Origin: Forficula auricularia
Taxonomy: Eukaryota > Arthropoda > Insecta > Dermaptera > Forficulidae
Reading direction: 5' to 3'
DNA length: 64,000 nt
NCBI GenBank assembly: GCA_024734495.1
Contig: JALMQS010000068.1
Span: 4,257,971-4,321,970, forward strand
In this document: in pieces, positions 1-11,770 of the stretch
How positions within the stretch are numbered: the stretch's first letter is position 1
Layout: the number at the start of each line of letters is the position of its first letter
Program-made: the position numbers and the translations under genes
The notes under the pieces: generated by a model
What the model was told of the DNA's origin: nothing
Database searches by the model: none
Seen by the model: the letters and a program-made list of their open reading frames with translations, nothing else

Positions 1-1089
1 CTGGGTAGGGGTCGAAGGTATCTGTGGATGCGGGTTTTAAACAGCTTAAGGTTATAAGTCGCGGGGAAGACGGTGGCTGGGAACGAGTTCCAGTCTGGAG
101 GTCATAGATAGTTTCAATCGAGACATAAATATAACACATCTCAGAACTTATAATACTTATTAAGCACAACGATTTTGTATTTACTTCATCGAGATGGTAA
201 TAAGTGTTTAAAAAGCAAGAAGTGTTTTGCCATTAGAAAATAAAACAGATTTTTAATTAATCCTCTTTTTTTGAAGCTGAACTATCAAGTCATTGATTCT
301 GAAAACAGTTCTTCTACTTTATTAAATAAAAAAATAGGTATTCTATATTAAGCAATCGATTAATATTGAATATATATAAAATACATTTTTATGACAAAAT
401 TATGTGAAAAAGGAAGAAATATTTTCTTCGCAGGCGTTTCTAAAACTTGCAAATATTTTTTATCAAAAATCGTTTGAGCATTGTGTTTCACGTTTGAGGA
501 TAATGATGATGCATGTACTTTTGTTTAGAAAGCATTCAGAAAAAAGAAGCCAACACTCCTGTCTTGAGTGATTAATGTTTAATCGTTTCGAAACTGTTTA
601 TAATTCCTTCCCTAAGACCCTTTTTGAATCCCTTTTAACAGATAAACAACAAGACATGGAAAAAATAACTATTTCTATAAAAAGATATGAAACTTGTAGA
701 ATTCAAATTCGAGTTATAAGATTGAAAAAAAGATTTAGAAAATAGGATTTTTAAATAAAAACAGTGATTAAATTGGGATTATTTTTTTATAATTAAGTCA
801 AAATGTAAATCGAAGGTAAAATAGCTTGTTTTTTTTTTCATCATGATAATTTCAAATGTGTTTTCAGAGGCGATGTTAGTATTGATAATGTAGTCGAGAG
901 AAGAAATACTGAATGTTTTGTTGTTGGTTGGGTCAATTTTATCTTACATTTTGATCTCTAACCAACTCAAAACATGGAGAAGGGTTCCACATGTTGCTTG
1001 AGGAGATTGGAATTTGATTCGTTGTTCAAGAAAAAAAAAGAAAATAGTAATTTTTTATTATTGTGAGGATTTGTTGGTTATTTACATTC
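1..1089. other. AT-rich non-coding stretch
   Basis: No gene is recognised. The first ~110 bases are less AT-rich than what follows and could be the edge of a degraded repeat. The rest is AT-rich with many stops in all frames. Confidence 0.5.
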
Positions 1090-1517
1090 TTAAGGTAGTT
1101 GTTTCGCGACAATAATAGCAAAAAGTTAATGCTAGAGTATATAGAACAGACAATAAGGATTCATAATTCATAAGCCTAAAACTTTTTGCTGTTTATGTAC
1201 CACTACTAGCCAATCCGGTGCTCGTTTGACAAGTCTGGCAACATTGCCCGAGCTTCTATATATTTTATCATAGAAATTTCAGATAAAGTACATTATAAAG
1301 GGAGATTTATAAAATGAAAAGTTCTTAATAAGTGATTGAATGCTGTTGCGATAATGGCTGAAAACGTCAAAAAAAAAAAAAAAAAAAAAAAAAAAATTAC
1401 TAAAGTTAACCCATTTTTTAGGTTAAATAAATGCGTTGTTGTCAGCTTCTTTTTAGTGTAAATGTTTCATTATTTATCAATTATTATCTCAGAAACTGTG
1501 TTGTAACTATCAATTAA

Positions 1518-1709
1518 GGGGGGTCAGATAGGCTAGGCGGTAGCATGACAGCGAGCTAACCAGGGGACCCGGGTTCGAATCCGACTCGAGGCATCCAGCT
1601 AAAATCTGACCCCGGGGGTAGAGACAAATTAAAAAAAAATATAACTAGTATCGTAATTAGGCTTATGGCTAGAAAGGCCGAAAAGCCAAAAAAAACAAAA
1701 ACAAAAAAA
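1518..1709 (+). mobile_element. tRNA-derived SINE (family A), copy 1
   Basis: The head is tRNA-like, with an A-box region (taggctaggcggtagca) and a canonical B box (gggttcgaatcc, 1571-1582), i.e. an internal RNA polymerase III promoter. The tail ends in an A/C-rich run. A 13-bp direct repeat, aactatcaattaa, flanks the insertion at 1505-1517 and 1710-1722. The related host repeat at ~5567 has the same flanking sequence without the insertion, giving an empty site. A second copy lies at ~60687. Confidence 0.85.
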
Positions 1710-1982
1710 AACTATCAATTAAATTTTTTTAAAAAAATGTATTAGTTATTGTTTAATGTTGATTTAGTTTTTTATAACAATGGTAAGAAGAGTTTCTTAA
1801 TTATAATTAAAAATGTATGTAAACTTTCCGATATCCCGTATAGTGCAATGTATAAGAGTCTGAAAAACTCTATCTTTGGAATTTAAATCTCCAGAACTAT
1901 GTATATAGTTCATAAATTTCGATTTGCCACCAATCGATGCAGAAGTATTTAAAAAATAATCTGTCTAAATTTCAAAAAATCC

Positions 1983-2321
1983 CAAACTCTGTCATTGCTC
2001 GTGATCTGAATATTACCTCGGTAAAGGAGGAAATTAAAAAATATTATAAGAATTATGTTGATAGGCTGCAGAACCACCCAAGTGATATGGTTAAGGGATT
2101 GTTAATCCCTCCGTGTGAAAGAAGACTTAAAAAGTGTTTACCCAGTGATATACCTACAAGGTTTTAGTGACTTAATCAAAGTTTATTTCATAATTGCTAA
2201 ATGTAATTATTAGAGATAGGATTCAACTATTGGGTTGTTTCTTACATGTTTTTTGACTTCAATAAATCATTTACTTAATGTTAACTGACAGATTGTAAAT
2301 TTAAGTGGAAATAGAAAAAAA
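1983..2321 (+). pseudogene. 5'-truncated Jockey-type LINE, C-terminal tail and 3' UTR
   Basis: The open frame from 1937 to 2167 starts inside the host MITE. Only the part from about 1983 belongs to the LINE. It encodes the extreme C terminus of a Jockey-clade reverse transcriptase: a '..VIARDLNI..' stretch, a helical segment and a terminal 'RRLKKCLPSDIPTRF', the usual ending of these proteins. A stop, a ~150-base 3' UTR and an A-rich tail follow. The flanking direct repeat, approximately aaatttcaaaaaatcc (1967-1982 and ~2322-2338), marks target-primed insertion. The missing 5' part is normal for LINE truncation. The fragment is not functional. Confidence 0.8.
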
Positions 2322-2372
2322 AAATTTCAAAAAAATCCTAAGAAACCCCATATGGTGAAACAACTACCTTAA

Positions 2373-3284
2373 ATGTCTTTTTTAACGCCAAAATTACATA
2401 TTGAATTGCTAGTGTTGTAATGTTAACGATGAGATTTATTAAAATTTCTAAATTGCCCATCAATAGAAGTAATAACAATAATAAATTATGTTTATTTACT
2501 AATAGTATATTTTTCTTGTAATTTTGTCACTCCCTAATGTGCGACCAAGATATCTATACAAGAGACAAACTAACAGGATAAGCAGTAGGGCGATTAAGAA
2601 GTAAACAGATGTCTGGCGCCGTACAAATCTAAACGTCATTTACCATCTGTACTCTCCAAGAAAATAAAATAGATTTATAAATCAAAATAGTATTATCGCT
2701 CACTAAAATAAATTTTGCTTTTACAATTAAATAGAATAATATTTAGATAAAACAAAATTTATGTATATATACCATACATAAATATTTTTCTCAATAGAAA
2801 TAATTGTCTAGGTGTATAGCAATAAAATTAAATTCCACTATATCTATATGCATAATCGTGAAGTTAATATTCAAAGAGAGTCTTGAGATTTAAAAAGAGA
2901 CAAAATCAATTGCTACTGCCTGACCAAAGTATCAATCATGTAGGAGTGATCAACTAATCTGTAAGAATTAAAGAATAATATTTCACAACATTATAAGAAT
3001 ATGGATGAGATGGGTGTGAATATCAAGATCCAGGATAATCCATTAACAAAATTGCTCAAAAATGATAGTTAATCGTCAATTAAGTGTAAAGTACAACGAT
3101 AAAGATTATAATAATACGTATTATTCCTAAGAAAATAAATAAATATATAGATAAGTATAATTAAGGATTAAAAAGATTCATTTAGGTGAACATAAGTATA
3201 TTTAGATTTAATACTTATTATTTTAATTAGTACCTATACAACAAATTTTATTTATATTTAAATATTATTTTAAAATATTTAAAT
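2373..3284. other. AT-rich non-coding spacer
   Basis: No open frame of note and no repeat that I can match elsewhere in the window. Confidence 0.5.
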
Positions 3285-3952
3285 TTAAGGTAGTTGTTTC
3301 ACCATATGGGTTTTCTTATTTTTTGAAATTTAGACAGATTATTTTTTAAATTCTACATCGATTGATGGCAAAACGAAATTTATGAATAACATAGTTCCGG
3401 AGATATTAAATTCCAAAGATATGGTTTTTCAGACTCTTATACATTCCACTATACGGGATATCGAAAGTTTACATACATTTTTAATTCTAATTAAGAAACT
3501 CTCTTACCATTGTTATAAAAAACTAAACCAACATTAAACAATAACTAATACATTTTTTAAGCAAATTTTAATTCATAGTTACAACACAGTTTCTGAGATA
3601 ATAATTAATAAATAATGAAAAATTTACACTAAAAACAAGCTGGCAACAACGCATGTATTTAACCTAAAAAATGGGTTAACTTTAGTATTTTTTTTACGTT
3701 TTTTGGCTTCAGCCATTGTCGCAACAGCTTTCAATCGCTTATTAAGAACTTTTTGTTTTATAAATCTTCCTTTATAATGTACTTCATCTGACATTTCTAT
3801 GATAAAATATATATAAGCTCGGAGAGTATTGGCTAGTAGTGGTACATAAACAGCAAAAAGTGTTGGGCTTATGAATTATGAATCCTCATTGTCTGTTCTA
3901 TCTACTCTAGCATTAACTTGTCGCTAGTATTGTCGCGAAGAAACTACCTTAA
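3285..3952 (-). mobile_element. TTAA-flanked TIR element, copy 2
   Basis: A 668-bp copy, inverted relative to the copies at 1090 and 5182. TTAA lies at both ends (3285-3288, 3949-3952), next to the ggtagttgtttc-type termini. It has no nested insertions, so it shows the basic element length. Confidence 0.75.
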
Positions 3953-4411
3953 TACCAACTGAAAGAAATTTCGGTAAATACATATCGTCGCCTTAGAGTG
4001 TAAACCTGATAAATCCATTTTTTATCAAATATGAATTATTAATACCGTTTGAAAGAAAAAGAAATGAAGCATCGTCCAAGTAAAACTGCTACTTAAAATT
4101 ATGATCGTAAGTTGTAGAAAAAAAATGTGAAAAATAGTTTCTTTCCATAACAACAATATTAAATTTTGTTTGTTTTTTCTCTGCCCTGTAAAATTACCTT
4201 GTTGTGAGTTAGCAGGTTTACTCTCTAAGGCGACGATATTTTGAAAGGCACTAAGTGATTAGTCTGGTAGTCACGAAGCACATAGTAAAATAAAAAATAA
4301 AGTACAAAAGATTAGCCAGTATGTCGTGATTAAGAAATTTTGCTTTTTCATTCGCACAATACTGGATAAAGATTAAGAAGAATATTAGGAGACAAAACGC
4401 TGGCATTTCAA

Positions 4412-4526
4412 TGTCAACAACCTTGGCATGTTGAAAATACCCGGGCTCATAGATCTCTTAAGTTAAGCAACATATGCTGCGGCTAATTCTTGGGTCCAGC
4501 TGCTGTGAGCTTATTACTGCGGTCTT
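4412..4526 (+). pseudogene. 5S rRNA-like pseudogene
   Basis: The segment follows the order of a 5S rRNA gene: a caacaacc start, a ccgggctcat block, the internal control element aagttaagcaac (4460-4471), a ggctaattcttggg block like the '..GTTAGTACTTGGATGG..' part, and a diverged 3' end. Many substitutions rule out a working gene. It could be a dispersed pseudogene or the head of a 5S-derived (SINE3-type) retroposon. I see no clear tail or target duplication. Confidence 0.7.
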
Positions 4527-4997
4527 GAACCCTTTTGGGTCGTTTCTTCAATTTATTTGAACTCAACGGTGAAGAAAAAGAAATGGAGTTGCAACTTCTT
4601 TTATCCGCAATTGTTTTTGACATTGCCGATATAGCTAGATATTAATTGTTTTAACATCTAGTGAGACACAAATTTAATTAGTTAATGAAAATCAAAACTT
4701 GGATATATTTTCTATATAATACATTAAATAGGTATTATTGAAATAAAATTATAATTCGAAACTAGTGGTATATAAAAATTAAGCTCATATCCTCATAAGG
4801 GTACATGTCATAAATAAAGCCTTTGATCTTTAAACCAACTCTTTGAACATATTTTAGACTAGTTCAACTTTACTTTTATTAAATTTGAAATACCTAATGT
4901 AACAATTCTTTTCGAAATCATCGTAAACTTTCATTAAAATCAAGAAGTTTCCAATAAGGGGAAATAATGTAATTTTATTATTAAAGTAAAAATGATA

Positions 4998-5146
4998 AAT
5001 TGAAGGAGACAATAAAAGAGTTTGTCTTTTCCTGGAATTATAAATTTTTAATTTATTTATAAAGATCGTTCCCAGCAGAAGACACACTCTTTTATCGTCT
5101 CCTTCAATTTATAAAATTTCTGCTACTCTCGGTAAAAAGAAACTTT
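4998..5146. mobile_element. Palindromic MITE (family S), short copy
   Basis: Inverted arms read aattgaaggagacaataaaa ... and the complementary ...gtctccttcaattt. They surround a short core, the central part having been lost. Longer copies are at 43154-43732 and 51175-51455. Confidence 0.7.
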
Positions 5147-5181
5147 CAATTTATGTAAAAATGATAATTTATAATAAAAAA

Positions 5182-5872
5182 GACAATACTAGCAAAAAGT
5201 TAATGCTAGAGTATATAGAACAGACAATTAGGATTCATAATTCATAAGGTCAAAACTTTTTGCTGTTTATGTACCACTACTAGCCAATCCCGTGATCTTT
5301 TGACAAATCTGGCAACATTGTCCGAGCTTGAGTATTTTTATCATAGAAATGACAGATGAAATACATTATAAAGGTCGATTTTTTAAACAAAAATTTCTTA
5401 ATAAACGATTAAAAGCTGTTACTACAATGGCTGAAGTGAAAAAACGTCAAAAAAGTACTAAAGTTAATCCACTTTTTAGGTTAAATATATGCGTTGTTGC
5501 CAGCTTGTTTTTAGTGTAAATTTTTCATTATAGATTTTTCATTATTATCTCAGAAACTGTGTTGTAACTATGAATTAAAATTTTCTTAAAAAGTGTATTA
5601 GTTATTACTTAATGTTGGTTTATTTTTTTTATAAAAATGGTAAGAAGAGTTTCTTAATTATAATTAAATATGTATGTAAACTTTCCGATATCCCATTCAG
5701 TGTAATGTATACGAGTCTGAAAAAATCTATCTTTGAAATTTAATTTCTCTGGAACTATATTGTTCATCAATTTCGTTTTGCCACCAATCGGTGCAGAATT
5801 ATTTAAATAATAATCTGTCTAAATTTCAAAAAAATCCTAAGAAAACCCATATGGTGAAACAACTAGTTTAAT
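5182..5872 (+). mobile_element. TTAA-flanked TIR element, copy 3
   Basis: Same sequence as copies 1 and 2 over most of its length. The left terminal ~20 bases are missing and the right terminus is mutated to aactagtttaa. Open frames inside it (for example 5328-5519) are short, have no recognisable domain and are broken in the other copies, so I do not call a gene. Confidence 0.7.
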
Positions 5873-6180
5873 TTATATAAAAAAAAATGTAAATACCTGA
5901 AAAAGTATATAAAATTAATTAGTATTTTGGTAATAAATAAAGATTATTAGATAAGAATTCGTAAATATAAGGAGAAATATATTAGATTCCCCGGAAAATT
6001 TCAAAATAAATTTAAGAAAATCTCCTAGATTTTTTTTTGTTAAATTAAATGAATAGAAATCAGGAATGTTTTTTATAAAAGAATTTGTCAAGATCTCTTG
6101 TTTTTGGGAATGATTTGAAAGTTGAATGTCAATGACACGAAAAACCCGGATAGGTAAGGAGAAATGGGATAGTTCATTAC

Positions 6181-6268
6181 CTTGGAAGGTGTTGGGAGGT
6201 AAAGTTAAACAGAGGAGAACCGCGATCATCGACATCCCTCGACAACTGGATGAACGTGTTCCCGTCAT
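6181..6268 (-). CDS. Candidate first coding exon with signal peptide
   Basis: On the minus strand an ATG at 6268 (or in frame at 6235) opens a frame that runs into a consensus splice donor, CAAG|GTAATG (last exon base 6181). Using the 6235 start, the exon codes for MSMIAVLLCLTLPPNTFQ, a hydrophobic signal-peptide-like sequence, and ends in phase 1 after 55 coding bases. Secreted and immunoglobulin-type receptor genes commonly have such a phase-1 intron after the signal peptide. The next exon would lie at lower coordinates; none is recognisable here. The surrounding ~200 bases are less AT-rich than the neighbourhood, as expected for an exon. The product is unknown. The frame continues past the donor to 5915 without similarity to anything, which I take as intron read-through. 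Confidence 0.4.
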
Positions 6269-6475
6269 CCTCGGCCAAGGTGGATGACTCGAGCTCCAAG
6301 ACTAGCATCAAATACACTTCGAGACAGAAGAAAAGAAGAGAAGGCTGGCTGGTCAAACACTTGGCCAAAATGTAAATCTTTTCACAACAACACTTCACAA
6401 TCACATACTGAAATGGAAACAGATATCCAAGGAATTAGCCCGGATTAATTAGGATGTTTTCGGAACAAATAGAAT

Positions 6476-6680
6476 TCAATGTTCTCTCAATTGATGTCTC
6501 AACAACAAGTTTTGGAATGTTAGTTGTGTATCTGTTGCGTATGGCTCTGCTGGGCTTGAGCGGAGTTGAGATTGAAAGGAGGGCTTAACTTCACCGAACG
6601 CCACCAGAGGCGTTCGGAGCAAGAGGGCGGGGCTTGAAACAGGCGCTGAAAAAGAAATTTTAAAAATATAAATAATCACT
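6476..6680 (-). promoter_or_regulatory. Possible promoter-proximal GC-rich segment
   Basis: A locally GC-richer stretch upstream (minus-strand sense) of the candidate exon at 6181-6268. It contains a GC-box-like gggcggggc (~6625) and a 9-bp hairpin, ccgaacgcc/ggcgttcgg (~6594-6617). This is a weak, position-based inference. Confidence 0.2.
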
Positions 6681-6714
6681 TGTAGCTAGAATAAAAATTA
6701 GTGGAAATAAATTG

Positions 6715-7685
6715 ACACGTTTTGATGTGGTCATCCACTTGCCTTTACCATACACTTCTGGTTGAGTTTGGTACAAGGGCCTAGATTTTCATTTTTTGAC
6801 CGTACAACCCCCTCCGTACAAAATTTAGTTCAGTTTGGTACACCCCCCTTTTGGGGGGGTTGGTTTTTGCATTTTTATACTTCTAGGGGCCCACTGATTA
6901 TGTGTACAAAATTTGGTTGAGTTTGCTCAAATGGCCTAGATTTTTATTTTTGACCCCAAAAAAATATTTTCTTTATTATAGGTTCATTTTATAGTAGACT
7001 AGCTGCAAGGCCCGCCTTCGGCGGCCCTCTTGCTAGCCAGGGGGCACGCCCTCGACACCCCCAACCCACAAACCCCACCCTCACACTCCACTTCCACCCA
7101 CCCAGCACCCCTACCCGCAGCACCATGCACAGGTGCCCAACCCCCGCCACCACACCACCACCCCAACACTCCATCCTGCACCCTACCCACCTCGGACCCC
7201 CACCCACGTACCACCCCACTACTCCAATGGACCCTCACCTGAACCCCCCACTCCACCAACCCTGCACCACATCTCCGCGCCCCCCTCGTGCCCTCCACCC
7301 CCGCCTAACCCCCTAGATCCCACCCACCAACTACGCCCCTGATTCAGGCTAGTTTTTGATCTAGGTCGTCCAGAAAAATTTGGTAACGCACAGACTAACA
7401 GACATTTTGACAAAATAATTAATATCTCGAAAAATATAATTTTTTGATGTTCACTTATTAGGGCTTTTTGTAGACCGAAATGCCATGGTTTTGCCCAATT
7501 TTTTAATCCAAATAGTTTAAGCCGTTTTTGAGATATTTTGAAAAAAAGAAGCAAATGAACCACTTTTTTCATGAACGATTACAATGCTTGTTTTTGAGAC
7601 ATTTCGAAAAAAAGATGCAAATAAACCCACTTTTTTTCATACACGATTACAATACTTGACCATATCCTGTATGGAAAAGTAAAAA
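6715..7685 (+). mobile_element. Hairpin-ended minisatellite element P, copy 1
   Basis: Matches the copies at 34195-35159 and 59800-60600. The left part starts with a ccatccacttg..tttaccatacac block. Inside are degenerate ~100-bp monomers (..aaatttggttgagttt..ccactgattatg..). The right end is gattacaatacttgaccat..tgtatgg.aaagtaaaa, a terminal hairpin. A Helitron 3' end (6999-~7343) interrupts it. No coding capacity is seen. Confidence 0.65.
6999..7343 (-). mobile_element. Helitron 3'-end fragment
   Basis: On the minus strand the sequence ends with a GC hairpin (gccgccgaaggcgggc), a short spacer and CTAG (6999-7002) followed by T, the canonical Helitron 3' terminus. The GC-rich body yields several overlapping proline/glycine-rich open frames at 6989-7342 on both strands. 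These are composition artefacts, not genes. Confidence 0.75.
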
Positions 7686-9375
7686 AGAAAACCTATTCAA
7701 GAAACGATACACCCCCCCCCCCCCCCCCACCGGCTTCCATAACAAATCATTCACAACTTATTTTTAATTTTATAGGGATCACTTATGTATTTCACATTAA
7801 ATTATTTCGTTACTTCCGAAATTTGTCAATTCTACTAAAAAGTTAGTTGATTTTTCTAGGTGTATGGGGGGGGGGGGGGGGGGCAATGATTTTTTTAGGG
7901 GTGCAATGCCCCTCTTGCCCCCTCTCCTTAACTACGCCCATGAATTCAGTAAACTATTGGTTATCTGCAAGAACCATAGGAGAAAAATAAGAAAAAAAAT
8001 AGACTATTGACCTCTCAAAAAATAAAAATATGTTTATATTTTAATAAAAAAATATTGTATTTAATAACATTTTATTCGCACATGATAGCAACGTAACTTT
8101 CGTATTGTACATATATAAACAATTTTGAAATTGTAATCACATTACAAATTGACTCTGCGGGAGCCTCTCGTGAACTAATACTCCTGGCTTAATGAAATTT
8201 TTTAGCAACTGAAGAAGGGGCTAGTTTTAATGGCCAAACATAAAAATCTGTAATTTGTTTTTAAAGAAATATATTAATTAATAATAAGTAAGCTTTTAAC
8301 GACAGTTGTCTATTTTTGGCCGCCTGAGTAAGAATACCATGTTGCACACTTGAAAATTTCCCCCCCTGACCCCCTGAATATATACAAATAAAACAATCCA
8401 AATCGTTACATATATTATCATATTAATTAATGCTTTTAAATCAATTTTAAATAAACTTGTCTTAAAGATTTTAATTATTTAATAAAATAATTATTTTACT
8501 GGTTTGCATTGATCTCTGGCGCTTCTCATCGTGATTGCAGCAGTTGATGGTATATTCATGTATATATATTTAAAATATTTTATTTATTTTTATATTATAT
8601 AATCATGCATTTAAGTAAATATATTAAATTTTAATATGTTAAAAGATTTCAATAATGTAAAGTGAATGGATTTATTGAATTAAAAATAAATAATGTGTCC
8701 CTTATGTCAAGAGACGTCCCAACCAACGTCTCTTTATAACAGACCAAAAGAATTATAAATAAGAAAGAAATCAATGTTATTTTATCAATTTCATCTATCT
8801 GGAGGTTTACAATAGCTTTTTAATATAAGAAAATATCATTTAATTAATAATTTTGTAGTTTAAATGAAATTTTATGAAAAGATTCAATTCTTGCTTTCTG
8901 GGAGCAAATCAACTAGAAATTGCAAAAAGTTTTATTTTTTCCCTCATTACATATTCAATTACATGTATTGAAATATCATATCTGTAAAATATTTTTGTTT
9001 ATCTTTTATAGCAAATAATTATTATTAAGAAATTTTCATTTTTAAGGGTAGTTTATTTTAAATGTAAGTTAAAAAACGCTAATAACACCTTTAAAATAAT
9101 TTTTAAAAATATGAAATTAGTAGCATATTAAAAAATAATTAATTATTAATGATTATATTTAATTTTGAACGAAATCGATTCAGTACTTTTGAGAAAATCG
9201 TCAAAAACCCCGAAACTGTCTATGAAAGGCCGTTTTAGTAACATTTTGAAATTCACCTCCATGTCGCAAGTCGTTACATATGACTTTTTAACTTTTTTCA
9301 AAGGCATGTCGTGCTTTCAAAAAATGTCGTTTTTTTTGACGGTTCAGATAGTTTTTGACCATTTTCTCAAAAAGT
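7686..9375 (+). repeat. Diverged copy of the 15-29 kb foldback repeat, left part
   Basis: Matches parts of the array unit at moderate identity, including the ttatttcgttacttcc block, the caaaagaattataaataagaaag block and the region around the inverted-repeat centre. Two long homopolymers (C run at ~7712-7729, G run at ~7867-7883) sit where the array units carry theirs. The right arm resumes at 13474 beyond the LINE insertion. Confidence 0.6.
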
Positions 9376-10294
9376 CATCATCATTGAGTATACAGTCCTA
9401 AGACTGGTTTGATGCAACAATCCGTCTCCACTCGGCTCTGTCCCCTGCCAGCTGTTTGACCTCTCTAAATGCCTGGCATCCCATATCCCCAATTATTTGG
9501 TTGAAATATTCTAATCTGGGTCTTCCCCTTCCCCTTTTCTTTCCCACCTCCCCCTCCAAGATATCCCTAAGCAGTCCCCCATGTCTCAGTGTGCCCCATC
9601 ATCTGACCTCTTCTCTTCTTCAGACTCTTCCACAGGGTTCTTCTTTCTCCGATTCTTCTAAGAACTTCTTCATTTGTAATTTTTTCCATCCATTTGATAT
9701 TCATCATTCTTCTGTAGCACCACATTTCGAAAGCCTCTAATCTCTTTCTCTCCGCTTCTCTAATTGTCCAGGTTTCATACCCGTACATGGCTATGCTCCA
9801 TACATAGGTATGTCTTCAATAGCAACTTCCTGTTTTCTAAGCTGATTGAGGAGGAGCATAGTAGTTTTTGTTTTGAATTAAACCCCATTTTTGCTTGGGC
9901 AATTCTTGATTTAATTTCGTTTTCGCTCCTCCCATCCCATGTTATTTTACTTCATAGGTAGCGGAATTCCTTAACTCCTTCTAGGTTTTCTTGGTTAATT
10001 TTGATGAATTCCTGTCTCGTTTGTTCTTTTTTTGGACATACTAGGACCTTGGTTTTATTCTTGTTTATTTTCATTTTGATTTCTTCTATTAGGATTTGGT
10101 TAATTCCATTCAGGGCGTCCTCTAATTCTTTTTTATTGCTTCCTAGAAGGGCAATGTCATCGGCAAATCTTAACATAGCGATCTTTTGACCTTGGATTTC
10201 GATACCTGTATCAATTTTGTCTTTGAATTCTTTAATCGCTTCTTCTATGTATAAGTTGAAAATCATGGGTGACAGCACACATCCTTGTCTTACA
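9376..10294 (-). pseudogene. LINE reverse transcriptase C-terminal half
   Basis: Resumes at the 'RQGCVLSPMIFNLYI' block and continues to the catalytic 'LRFADDIALLG' motif (frame 9952-10278), then to the C-terminal domain with 'YETWTIREAERKRLEAFEMW' (9567-9788) and a terminal 'LAGDRAEWRRIV' block near 9430. The N-terminal reverse-transcriptase motifs, including the first catalytic aspartate, are missing between this part and the linker at 11771. The Q insertion was therefore accompanied or preceded by a deletion. The copy is not functional. Confidence 0.85.
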
Positions 10295-11770
10295 CCTTTT
10301 TACTTTATCCAAAGCATACATGGGGTCTCGTCGAGAGGCCAAAAAGTGCGATTTTTTCATTTAGTGCGTGCGGATGGATGTATTGATGTATGTATGTATG
10401 GATGGATGGATGTTATCGTTTTTTTGGCCCACGATTTTTTCCACACCGTTTCACCGATTGAAATGAAATTGAAAACCTACCATTTGTTTAACAAAATGAA
10501 GCGCTGATTAGTTTTTGGTACATATCGGCCTACAAACATAGTACTTTATTAGTTTTTTCTAAATATCTTGAAAATGACTTAACCGATTTTGATGAAATTT
10601 AATATCCTAATTAAGTACCTAGCGGACCACAAAAAAGGTTAAATAAAGTTTTTAGTAAAATTATATTTTAAAGTACTTTACTCTAGACTCTAGAGTAAGA
10701 TGGTACTTTTTTTAAATTCTTTAAAATTTATTCATTTCATCGTTTTAATATAGCTCATATAAACTTGCTTAAGTAAGAATGGATAGCCTTCTCTCTGTGA
10801 AATGCTAAAAATTTGGGAGGAAATTTTATAAGTAACCATAGCAACTGCGTTGTTCTTATACGTTACCTTTGCTGAAGACATGGAGGAATCGAGCTAAAAC
10901 CAAAAATAGCGATTGATTCTCATCTAGTTTTTAAGGAATAACCATTCTATATTGGATTTTTGACTTTTCGGTTTTCATTGGTAACTATTTCTGAAGACAT
11001 AGAGGAATCGACTTAAAACCAAAAATATCGATTTATTCTCATCTAGTACTTGAGGAATAACCATTCTATATTGGATTTTTGACGTTTCCGATTTTATTGG
11101 TAACCATTGCTGAAGACATAGAGGAATCAACTTAAAACCAAAAATAGCGATTGATTCTCATCTAGTACTTGAGGAATAACCATTCTATATTGGATTTTTG
11201 ACGTTTCGGATTTTATTTGTAACCATTGCTGAAGACATAGAGGAATCGACTTAAAACCAAAAATATCGATTGATTCTCATCTAGTACTTGAGGAATAACC
11301 ATTCTATATGGGATTTTTGACGTTTCGGTTTTTATTGGTAACCATTGTTGAAGACATAGAGGAATCCAATTAAAACCAAAAATATCGATTGATTTTCGTC
11401 TAGTACTTGAGGAATAACCATTTTATATTGGATTTTTGGCATTTCGGTTATTATTAGTAACCATTAATGAAGACACAGAGGATTCGATTTAAAATAAAAA
11501 ATAGTCATCTATTCTCATCTAATACTTGAGGAATAACAATTTTACATTAGATTTTTGACGCTTCGATTATTATTGGTAACCATTGCTGAAGACATGGAGG
11601 TATCGGCTTAAAATCAAAAATAACGATCGATTCTTATCTAATACTCGAGGAATAACCTTATTGCATTCCATTTTTGATGTTTTGACCATTAATGGCAACC
11701 TCTACTGAAAACGTGGAGGAATCGACTTAAAATCAAAAAGACTAAATTCTTTTTTGGTAAACAACTCAAG
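10295..11770 (-). mobile_element. Hairpin-ended minisatellite element Q, copy 1
   Basis: Minus-orientation copy of the element also seen at 46931-48096, 57640-58578 and 59282-59690. One end is ggtaaacaactcaag (right); the other carries tactttatcc..atgggg, the terminal hairpin remnant. Between them are a short tetranucleotide run (ggatggatggatg, ~10399), a conserved non-coding block and a tandem array of ~118-bp units. The segment just inside the hairpin end is deleted relative to the 48-kb copy. Confidence 0.7.
10860..11745. repeat. ~118-bp minisatellite inside element Q
   Basis: Seven to eight units recur with a gaagacat-type landmark at about 10874, 10992, 11111, 11229, 11349, 11470, 11587 and 11707. 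Each unit contains the words gaggaatcgacttaaaa, gattctcatctagtac and ggatttttgacgtttcgg. Units diverge progressively toward the right end. Confidence 0.85.

Larger units (their letters stand above)
1090..2372 (+). mobile_element. TTAA-flanked TIR element, copy 1
   Basis: The ends are TTAA followed by GGTAGTTGTTTCGCGAC on the left and the reverse complement of GGTAGTTGTTTC, then TTAA, on the right. TTAA target sites are typical of piggyBac-type elements, but no transposase is visible, so I infer a non-autonomous MITE. It matches the inverted copy at 3285-3952 and the copy at 5182-5872. It is longer because a SINE (1518-1709) and a LINE tail (1983-2321) have inserted and an A tract at ~1371-1396 has expanded. 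Confidence 0.7.

Noticed and set aside
1328..1400. Long A tract considered as a LINE/SINE tail
   Set aside because: The other copies of the same element have a short A run at this point; it is an expanded internal homopolymer, with no target duplication around it.
6989..7342. Several overlapping proline- or glycine-rich open frames on both strands
   Set aside because: They lie in the GC-rich 3' part of a Helitron; similar frames arise in the other Helitron copies (29932-30410, 61153-61362). Open because of base composition.
10860..11745. Regular ~118-bp repeats considered as a CRISPR-like array
   Set aside because: Units are contiguous with no unique spacers, belong to a mobile element, and the context is eukaryotic.
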